Source of the DNA: Gimesia aquarii
Lineage (GTDB): Bacteria > Planctomycetota > Planctomycetia > Planctomycetales > Planctomycetaceae
Reading direction: 5' to 3'
Length of the DNA stretch: 64,000 nt
Assembly: GCF_007748175.1 (NCBI RefSeq)
Contig: NZ_CP037422.1
Coordinates: forward strand, 1,218,528 to 1,282,527
Shown here one piece after another: positions 57,784 to 64,000 of this stretch (position 1 is the first letter of the stretch; every line of letters starts with the position of its first letter). Below the pieces are notes generated by a model. That model was not told the origin of the DNA and ran no database searches. It saw nothing but the letters and a program-made list of their open reading frames with translations. Made by a program: the position numbers and the translations under genes.

Positions 57784-58923
57784 ATGAGGAATTGCACCTT
57801 GAAGACTCACCATTTTTATTCAGGATTTATCCTGATGACATGCCTTAGTTTCAGCTTGATGAGTGTCAGTCAAGCTTCTTCTGCTGAGCCAAACAACAAA
57901 TGGCAAAAAGCTCAAATTTCCAAAGCCAGTGCGGAAATGGCGGCGGTTGCCAAACGCTGGTTGGCCTCACTTTCGAAAGAGCAACGGGCACAGGCCACAT
58001 TTAAATTCGACGATGAACAACGCAGCAAATGGCACTTTGTGCCTGATTTTGTCATCAAGCCGGACGGCCGCAAAGGATTGACCATCGGTCAGATGACGCC
58101 ACAACAACGCATCTTTGCCCTTGCATTGCCTGCGACGGCGCTGTCGAACCGTGGCTATCTGGAAATGATGTCAATTCGTGCTTTGGAAAAAGTCCTGTAT
58201 GACATTGAAGGCAAAGACTATCGTGATCCCGAACTCTATTATGTTTCCATTTTTGGAAAGCCCAATCCAAAAGGAACCTGGGGCTGGCGTTTTGAAGGTC
58301 ATCATCTTTCTGTGAACGTTACGATTATTAATGGGAAGAAATTTTCTGTCACACCTTCCTTTTTCGGATCTAATCCTGGCAAAGTCACATCGGGCAATTT
58401 AGCTGGCGTCGAAGTGCTTGAGAAGGAGCAGACATTGGCTCTGAGCTTGATTCAGTCATTCGACAACGACCAGATGGCCATTGCGACGATTGACACGTCT
58501 GCCATGGATAAGAAGCTCTTGCAGAATAGCGTCATCAGGGAAGTGCTGACCACCGATGTTCCTAAAGCCGACCGCGGGTTGTTTACCTTCAAGGGAATCA
58601 GCTTTGCGGACCTTGATCCATCGCAGCAGAAAAAACTCTTGAAGCTGGTCAACGTCTATACAACCCGCTTTCGTCCAGAGATTCTCAATGGCACGCGCTA
58701 CAAAGGGAGAATCAAAGATGGCAGCGATTTGTATTTCGCCTGGAGTGGCGGAAAGAAACGCGGCGAGTTTCATTATTACCGCATCCAATCCAAAACATTC
58801 CTGATCGAATTTGCAAATACGCAGAACAATGCCAACCACGTCCATGCCGTCTGGCGCGAATTTGATGGCGATTTCGGACGCGATTATTTGTCCGAACATT
58901 TTTCCAAGCATCATAAAAAGTAA
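57784..58923 (+). CDS. DUF3500 secreted protein
   Basis: 379 residues with a signal peptide (about 10-33, FYSGFILMTCLSFSLMSVSQASSAEP). DUF3500 markers: WLASLSKEQRAQATFKFDDEQRSKWHFVPD, KGLTIGQMTPQQRIFALALPATALS, YYVSIFGKPNPKGTWGWRFEGHHLSVNVT and ...FFGSNPGKVTSGNLAGVEVLEKEQ. Function unknown; the family is secreted and spread through planctomycetes and other environmental bacteria. Monocistronic. Confidence 0.93.
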   Translation: MRNCTLKTHHFYSGFILMTCLSFSLMSVSQASSAEPNNKWQKAQISKASAEMAAVAKRWLASLSKEQRAQATFKFDDEQRSKWHFVPDFVIKPDGRKGLTIGQMTPQQRIFALALPATALSNRGYLEMMSIRALEKVLYDIEGKDYRDPELYYVSIFGKPNPKGTWGWRFEGHHLSVNVTIINGKKFSVTPSFFGSNPGKVTSGNLAGVEVLEKEQTLALSLIQSFDNDQMAIATIDTSAMDKKLLQNSVIREVLTTDVPKADRGLFTFKGISFADLDPSQQKKLLKLVNVYTTRFRPEILNGTRYKGRIKDGSDLYFAWSGGKKRGEFHYYRIQSKTFLIEFANTQNNANHVHAVWREFDGDFGRDYLSEHFSKHHKK

Positions 58924-59115
58924 GTGCTTTAAGATTATGAAAACAACAGGCTTGATGCAGTCTCTGGTTCTGTATCAAGCCTTTTTTAATTCCTCTTCTC
59001 ATTATAATTAAGTTATGGACAATTTATTCTCCATTAGATAAGTTGAAGGTTGGTGGTTTAACTTGCGTGAGATCATGCAGGCTACCTTTGGATTTCATGG
59101 CAGAGGTCTCGCTAA

Positions 59116-59682
59116 ATGACCGAACACGAAAAATCCGAAAAAACATCAAGTACTTCGGATCAAAAATATCACAAAAGACGCAGGAAGGTATTGCTAGTAA
59201 TTGCGATCCTGTTCCTGCTGTTGTTTCCGGTGATTAGTGAAACCTATTTTCGCTGCGCGATCTGCAGTATGCTACATACAAGATGGCGAATTATGGGGTT
59301 AGGCTTGCCCCTCCATAGCTGGAAACAGCCTGTCGAAAGCAGCGACTGGTATCAGACAAATATCGAAGCAAAGCATCAACATGTCTGGGTACAAACGGGT
59401 TACTTGGAAGGTAAAACCTTCTATGGTCTCAAAACGTTGATGCTACAAGAATCAAGTCTATCAACTGGTCCTTTTGTCTATCTTTCCTTGGGTAATACCG
59501 GGCAAATGCGCATCTATCAAAAGAGTTCTGATCCCAAAGAGGCTCGAAAGATTTTTTTGCGACTGGCTCATAATGAACCTTATGGTTCGGACGCTTACAA
59601 AGAACAATTAGAAATCTGGCGACGACTTAATGAGTGGATGGAGTCCAGAATGGAGGATCCGTGGCCTTTTGAAACACAGTAA
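59116..59682 (+). CDS. Membrane-anchored hypothetical protein
   Basis: 188 residues with one N-terminal transmembrane helix (about 24-40, VLLVIAILFLLLFPVIS) after a charged cytoplasmic start (EKSEKTSSTSDQKYHKRRRK); the remaining periplasmic domain has a CAIC pair (FRCAICSML). No family recognised. Confidence 0.72.
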   Translation: MTEHEKSEKTSSTSDQKYHKRRRKVLLVIAILFLLLFPVISETYFRCAICSMLHTRWRIMGLGLPLHSWKQPVESSDWYQTNIEAKHQHVWVQTGYLEGKTFYGLKTLMLQESSLSTGPFVYLSLGNTGQMRIYQKSSDPKEARKIFLRLAHNEPYGSDAYKEQLEIWRRLNEWMESRMEDPWPFETQ

Positions 59683-59810
59683 AATTCCATCTACATATAT
59701 TGATATAAACTTTTTCGATGCTCGTGCATTGACAGTAGCGCATAACATGTCATAACACACATCTGATTTTTTCCAAGACTCCCTTCAATAAACTACATCA
59801 TGGAAAGCAG

Positions 59811-60257
59811 ATGGAAAGCATCATTCGTGAATATCGAGCAGAAGATTTGAACGATCTTCTATCTGCCTGGGAAAGTGCATCACGCCTCGCACATCCTTTT
59901 CTGACAGACGAATTTCTGGAGCAGGAGCGTGACAACATCCCGAATCTGTATCTGCCTAATGCGGAAACCTGGGTGATAGAGCAGGGGGGACAAGTTATTG
60001 GTTTTATCGCGTTACTCGGTAATGAAGTCGGAGCGATATTTGTACAACCTGAATTTCACGGGACGGGTGCCGGAAAAGCATTGATGGATAAGGCCCAGGA
60101 ATTACGGGGTGACCTCGAAGTCGAAGTGTTTAAAGAAAACACGATCGGTCAAGAATTCTACGCCCGTTATGGCTTTCAACCTCTTAAAGAATCTGTTCAT
60201 GAGCCAACGGGGAATCAAATCATAAGACTCAAGTTTACAGCTAGCGAATCAAACTAA
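59811..60257 (+). CDS. GNAT family N-acetyltransferase (YjaB-like)
   Basis: 148 residues. Acetyl-CoA motif IFVQPEFHGTGAGKALMDKA and FYARYGFQPL at the C-terminus, with EYRAEDLNDLLSAWESASRLAHPFLTDEF at the start, as in YjaB-type acetyltransferases. Substrate unknown. Shares the N-terminal plan of the GNAT at 44196, so the two may be distant paralogues. Confidence 0.88.
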   Translation: MESIIREYRAEDLNDLLSAWESASRLAHPFLTDEFLEQERDNIPNLYLPNAETWVIEQGGQVIGFIALLGNEVGAIFVQPEFHGTGAGKALMDKAQELRGDLEVEVFKENTIGQEFYARYGFQPLKESVHEPTGNQIIRLKFTASESN

Positions 60258-60312
60258 CTGACAGATATTCGTGATCATATTTTAGTATGATCTTTTTTTC
60301 AGGGAACAGATA

Positions 60313-60666
60313 ATGCTCGAACATGAAAAAATTAATTACGTCGAATTCCCCGCAAAAGACATTCCGGCAACTAAGTCATTTTTCACAACCGTGTTCGGTT
60401 GGACCTTCGAGGATTTTGGGCCTGATTATACAGCCTTTTCGAACGAAGGCATTGATGGTGGCTTTTTTCAGTCTGATTTAAAGGTTTCTACAGACAACGG
60501 CAGTGCTCTGATTGTGTTCTATAGTAAAGATCTCGAACAAACCCTTGCTAAGATAGAGAGCGCAGGTGGTTCCATCATCAAGCCGATCTTTTCGTTTCCC
60601 GGAGGTCGTCGGTTTCACTTTGGTGATCCTAATGGAAATGAATACGCGGTCTGGTCAGATCAATAG
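60313..60666 (+). CDS. VOC family protein (glyoxalase/bleomycin resistance-like)
   Basis: 117 residues with the paired beta-alpha-beta-beta-beta units of the VOC fold: YVEFPAKDIPATKSFFTTVFGWTFEDFG and GGRRFHFGDPNGNEYAVW. Single-domain, probably dimeric. Metal ligands and substrate cannot be assigned. Follows the GNAT gene by 55 bp on the same strand. Confidence 0.88.
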   Translation: MLEHEKINYVEFPAKDIPATKSFFTTVFGWTFEDFGPDYTAFSNEGIDGGFFQSDLKVSTDNGSALIVFYSKDLEQTLAKIESAGGSIIKPIFSFPGGRRFHFGDPNGNEYAVWSDQ

Positions 60667-60931
60667 GAGCGTTTTCAAAGGTCAATCATGACCGGTCGCA
60701 TGCGACCTCTTCCCAACTTTATGAGCGTAGAAATTTCATATCATGTTGGTACAAATAGGGTTGTAATCCTCATTTTCTCCATTTCTTAATTGAAAATCGA
60801 GATCCCGTAAGTATGATGTGATTTCATCGGGCCAATCGTAGAGAGACTTTGTTGTATTACCAGCGAGACTGCAGTTTCGCACCCGCAGTCATCCAATCAA
60901 AACTTGTGAGCACTTTAAGAAAGGCGATGAC

Positions 60932-61291
60932 ATGAACTGGTACCTGGAAGTCTTAAAGAAGTATGCGGAATTCAATGGTCGTGCACGCAGAATGGAGTAC
61001 TGGATGTTTACTCTATTCAACTTCATTATTGCGTTTGTATTAAATATGTTAGTTGGATTCGTTGGTGAACCAATGCTTGTCGCACTTCCCGCTCTTTATG
61101 GTCTGTTTGTCTTTATTCCCGGTATTGCAGTGACTGTGCGCAGGTTGCATGATACGGGGCGTAGCGGGTGGTGGATCTTGATCGTGTTTGTTCCCCTCAT
61201 TGGTGGGCTCGTTCTGCTGGTCTTTATGATCATTGAGGGTGAAGCAGGCGACAATGCGTATGGCTCGAATCCGAAGGTAGTCGTCACATAA
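60932..61291 (+). CDS. DUF805 membrane protein
   Basis: 119 residues. Signature YAEFNGRARRMEYWMFTLFN at the N-terminus, then three to four transmembrane helices (FNFIIAFVLNMLV; LPALYGLFVFIPGIAVTVRRLHDTGRSGWW; ILIVFVPLIGGLVLLVFMI) and the TGRSGWW and YGSNP motifs of DUF805. Function unknown. Ends before a strong terminator. Confidence 0.93.
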   Translation: MNWYLEVLKKYAEFNGRARRMEYWMFTLFNFIIAFVLNMLVGFVGEPMLVALPALYGLFVFIPGIAVTVRRLHDTGRSGWWILIVFVPLIGGLVLLVFMIIEGEAGDNAYGSNPKVVVT

Positions 61292-61337
61292 CGTTTTTCA
61301 CAACAATTTTTGAGCCTCATCCAAAAAAAGAAATGTA

Positions 61338-61377
61338 TGAGCTGGCTCTGAATTCATTTCAGAGCCAGCTCATTTTC
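61338..61377 (+). terminator. Intrinsic terminator of the DUF805 gene
   Basis: TGAGCTGGCTCTGAA (61338-61352) pairs with TTCAGAGCCAGCTCA (61358-61372), a 15-bp near-perfect stem, followed by a short T run (TTTTCAATT). Confidence 0.85.
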
Positions 61378-61419
61378 AATTGTTGATTCTGTATTCAATC
61401 AAGTGAGGTCACCCTTGCT

Positions 61420-61797
61420 ATGGATCAATCAAAGTCCCAATTTCGCACGGGCGTTCCTGTTTTACCATCTCCCGATGTAAAACAAGCTGTTGAATTCTAT
61501 CGCGACACACTCGGCTTTGAAATCGCGTTTCTCAGTGAAGAACCGTATGCCATTGTTAAACGGGATGATGTTTGCATCCATCTCTGGCAGTGTTCGGATC
61601 CTGAGTTACCAACTCAATGTGGCTGCCGCATCGTAGTGAAGGGAATCGACGAACTCTATCAGGAGTACGAACCCCTTGGCGTAGTGCATCCGAACGCGCC
61701 ACTGGAAGAGACGTCCTGGGGCAGCAAAGAATTTGCCATTAGTGATGGAGATAAAAATCTGATTACGTTTGAAGAGAATGTGAGTAAGGAAGAATAA
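61420..61797 (+). CDS. VOC family bleomycin-resistance-like protein
   Basis: 125 residues. VOC pattern VLPSPDVKQAVEFYRDTLGFEIAFLSEEPYAIVKRDDVCIHLW and the second half EFAISDGDKNLITFEENV. Resembles the glyoxalase superfamily dimer-forming proteins; antibiotic resistance is not implied. 90 bp upstream of the amidase gene on the same strand. Confidence 0.88.
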   Translation: MDQSKSQFRTGVPVLPSPDVKQAVEFYRDTLGFEIAFLSEEPYAIVKRDDVCIHLWQCSDPELPTQCGCRIVVKGIDELYQEYEPLGVVHPNAPLEETSWGSKEFAISDGDKNLITFEENVSKEE

Positions 61798-61888
61798 AGT
61801 CAGCACAATTGATTCGTAAAATTGCCAGCCATTTTTCATGTTGTATTACAAATGGCTCTCTCAACAACAAGTCTGAAAAGAGAACACG

Positions 61889-63403
61889 ATGGAAGTGCCA
61901 GAGTATACAATCTCAGATCTAGAGACTTTGTTTGATCAAGGGCAATGGACTTCAGTCAGTCTCTGCGAAGCGTTCTTGAAGCGCATCTCAGAGATTGATA
62001 CCGCTGGTCCCACACTACGATCAGTAATCGAGGTTAACCCGGATGCGTTGGCAATTGCCAAAGCATTAGATCGAGAACGAGACCAAAGTGGTCCACGCGG
62101 TCCGCTGCATGGTGTGCCCATACTGATTAAAGATAGTATCGACACGGCAGACAAGATGCAGACAACGGCTGGCTCACTGGCACTGGAAGGTAATATTGCG
62201 CCACAGGATGCGTTACTCGTCGAAAAATTACGTGATGCTGGTGCTGTTTTGCTCGGAAAAACAAATATGAGCGAGTGGGGCTATATGCGTTCAACACGAG
62301 GATGCAGTGGCTGGAGCAGTCGTGGCGGACAGGTACGCAATCCCTATGTTCTGGACCGCAGCCCGCTCGGTTCCAGTTCCGGATCGGCGGTAGCAGTCGC
62401 CGCCAATCTGTGTATCGCCGCCATTGGTGCTGAAGTCGATGGGTCCATCGTGCGGCCGTCATCGACCAACAACATCGTGGGACTCAAACCAACGGTTGGT
62501 CTCGTGAGTCGTTCGGGGGTCATTGGTGTTTCATCTCCTCAGGATACGGCGGGGCCGATGGCGCGCTGTGTTGCAGATGTAGCCACGGTCCTGACTGCGT
62601 TGACTGGTGTTGATCCACGCGATCCGGCGACACAGTCCAGTGTCGACCAGAGCGAACAAGACTATTGCCAGTTTCTTGATACTACAATGATCAAAGGCGC
62701 CCGATTAGGCGTCGCCCGCGAATGTTTTGGCGATCACGAAGGGACCGATGCCATCATTGAAAACGCCATTCGTCAGCTGGAAGAATTGGGGGCGGTCATC
62801 GTCGACCCTGTCCAGGCAAGTACGTTGCCGATGTTTGGCGAACTCGAACTGGAACTGTTCCTATACGAGTTTAAGGCAAGCGTGAATCGCTATCTAGCTG
62901 AGCATCCGGGGGCGAAAGTCAAGAACCTTGCAGAGTTGATTCAGTTCAATCGAGCTCATGCAGAGCAGGTGATGCCGTTCTTCCAGCAAGAATTGTTAGA
63001 AATCGCACAGGCGAAAGGCGACTTGAACGATGCCGCTTATTTGGATGCAAAAGCCGAGTGCTATCGTCTCTCGCGCACCGATGGAATCGACAAAGCATTA
63101 AAAGAGCACCGGCTCGACGCGATCATTGCACCTACGGAAGGGACGCCTGCCTTTGTGATCGATCCTGTCGTAGGTGACAACATTCTCAAACTCGGTGGTA
63201 GTTCTGGTTGTTCCACACCTCCGGCACTCGCCGGTTATCCGCATATTACAGTTCCGGCAGGTTACGTACACGGCCTTCCCATTGGACTCTCTTTTTTCGC
63301 GGGTGCTTATCAGGAAGGCAAGCTGATCAGCTACGCCTACGCGTTTGAGCAAGCAACACAAGTCAGACGTCCTCCCGGCTTTGTAGAGTCGGTTTCAGTC
63401 TGA
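61889..63403 (+). CDS. Amidase (AS signature family)
   Basis: 504 residues, no signal peptide, so cytoplasmic. The Ser-Ser-Lys triad fits K81 (GVPILIKDSID), S162 in GSSSGSAVAVAANL (161-174) and S186 in AEVDGSIVRPSSTNN, where typical enzymes have TDTGGSIRxPA. The EVDGS variant and the C-terminal AYQEGKLISYAYAFEQ fit a broad-substrate amidase such as an aryl-acylamidase-type enzyme. It may hydrolyse amides for nitrogen supply. Convergent with the next membrane protein gene. Confidence 0.93.
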   Translation: MEVPEYTISDLETLFDQGQWTSVSLCEAFLKRISEIDTAGPTLRSVIEVNPDALAIAKALDRERDQSGPRGPLHGVPILIKDSIDTADKMQTTAGSLALEGNIAPQDALLVEKLRDAGAVLLGKTNMSEWGYMRSTRGCSGWSSRGGQVRNPYVLDRSPLGSSSGSAVAVAANLCIAAIGAEVDGSIVRPSSTNNIVGLKPTVGLVSRSGVIGVSSPQDTAGPMARCVADVATVLTALTGVDPRDPATQSSVDQSEQDYCQFLDTTMIKGARLGVARECFGDHEGTDAIIENAIRQLEELGAVIVDPVQASTLPMFGELELELFLYEFKASVNRYLAEHPGAKVKNLAELIQFNRAHAEQVMPFFQQELLEIAQAKGDLNDAAYLDAKAECYRLSRTDGIDKALKEHRLDAIIAPTEGTPAFVIDPVVGDNILKLGGSSGCSTPPALAGYPHITVPAGYVHGLPIGLSFFAGAYQEGKLISYAYAFEQATQVRRPPGFVESVSV

Positions 63404-63418
63404 GCATGAGCTGCGAGA

Positions 63419-63991
63419 TTATGTCGGCGAATCTTGTTTCATCTCCGGCTCAATAAACTTTGCCAGAATCAAACCAATCACCAGCCAGGCTGAAAAACCA
63501 TAAAACGCCTGATAGAGTTCCCAGGACCAGTCGAGCATCCACCAGACCGCATCGCCGCAATCATAGAAAATCGCTGAAATCAATCCTGCCAGTGCGACAA
63601 ATTTGACGCGATCAAGATACCCGGGAAGCGATGTGCAAACTTGATTTAGTAAAATTGCGATCAGTATGATTACGACGAGATTCAGAAAGAACCCTTGAAT
63701 CAGATTCGAAAAATCAGCCATGATTGGCCTGCCATTGATCGAAAGCATATGGACATACGCCACAGGCCCTTCCTCGTAAAGCGTTTCTACTAGTTTCTGA
63801 TCCTGATCAAAACTGGGAACAAAGTAAGTTCCGTTTTGAGGAAAAAATTCCTGAAGTGCTTTCCCCGCGGCGACATCATCTGTTGATTTTTTCCAGATCA
63901 TCGTACTGTAAGGTCCAAAGCCCCAATAGATAAAACCCCAGATATAAAGCACGATGGCCGCAATGATGATTCCCAGCACAGTTCTTTTCAT
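63419..63991 (-). CDS. Planctomycete membrane protein of unknown function
   Basis: 190 residues with four transmembrane segments (ILGIIIAAIVLYIWGFIYWG; LIQGFFLNLVVIILIAILLNQ; VKFVALAGLISAIFYDCGDAVWWMLD; FYGFSAWLVIGLILAKF) and a soluble loop carrying the stretch QEFFPQNGTYFVPSF. No family recognised. Complete; the start is 9 bases inside the window edge. Confidence 0.82.
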   Translation of the reverse strand: MKRTVLGIIIAAIVLYIWGFIYWGFGPYSTMIWKKSTDDVAAGKALQEFFPQNGTYFVPSFDQDQKLVETLYEEGPVAYVHMLSINGRPIMADFSNLIQGFFLNLVVIILIAILLNQVCTSLPGYLDRVKFVALAGLISAIFYDCGDAVWWMLDWSWELYQAFYGFSAWLVIGLILAKFIEPEMKQDSPT

Positions 63992-64000
63992 GATTATTTG

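Noticed and set aside
61420..61797. Bleomycin-resistance determinant
   Set aside because: Membership in the VOC superfamily alone does not show resistance; labelled as VOC protein only.

Overview
The window is a 64-kb chromosomal stretch from a planctomycete, probably close to Gimesia/Planctomyces. The family content points there: two DUF1559 prepilin-like proteins each followed by a small lipoprotein, the secreted c-type cytochrome families DUF1549/DUF1553 and DUF1587-1592-1585, Tat-exported DUF1501 and DUF1552 proteins, a Tat-exported Gfo/Idh/MocA oxidoreductase, an FGE-like sulfatase-modifying-factor protein and a DUF3500 protein. The assignment is inferred from families; no rRNA is present.

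Layout. 1-2.3 kb: end-truncated cytochrome (minus). 2.5-4.5 kb: an IclR regulator and a class V aminotransferase in one unit, with a palindrome over the promoter. 4.6-10.3 kb: a stress-type operon prkA - yeaH/yhbH - spoVR/ycgB plus a fourth unrecognised gene, closed by an intrinsic terminator and preceded by an ECF-like promoter. 10.8-14.1 kb: ceramidase-like protein, adenine deaminase, SGNH-like protein. 14.1-18.16 kb: a small anonymous island bounded by an intact tRNA-Arg(CCU) and a degenerate copy of the 3' half of the same tRNA. It carries small membrane proteins, a tandem paralogue pair, gene scraps and two candidate structured RNAs ending in terminators. 18.8-22.1 kb: secreted protein, DUF1559 plus lipoprotein, TPR protein. 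22.3-23.95 kb: a scrap heap of broken genes (sulfite-oxidase C-terminus, RHS core, tyrosine recombinase) beside tRNA-Ser(GGA).

24-41.5 kb: three large polytopic ArnT/PMT-like membrane proteins, a CehA-like PHP hydrolase, DUF1501, an FAD oxidoreductase with added C-terminal domains, DUF1559/lipoprotein, a second IclR regulator, a class IV aminotransferase and ApbE. 41.5-50 kb: FGE-like protein, Gfo/Idh/MocA oxidoreductase, GNAT, a GH43/32-like propeller protein, then DUF1552 with its DUF1592 partner. 50-55 kb: voltage-gated-type K+ channel and two exported vWA proteins. 55-64 kb: PH-domain membrane protein with a damaged dual-specificity phosphatase behind it, membrane unknowns, DUF3500, GNAT, two VOC proteins, DUF805, amidase and a membrane protein at the right edge.

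The best candidates for something undescribed are the tRNA-Arg island with its RNAs, and the fourth gene of the prkA-yeaH-spoVR operon. Much of the rest is ordinary planctomycete accessory metabolism and surface protein content.
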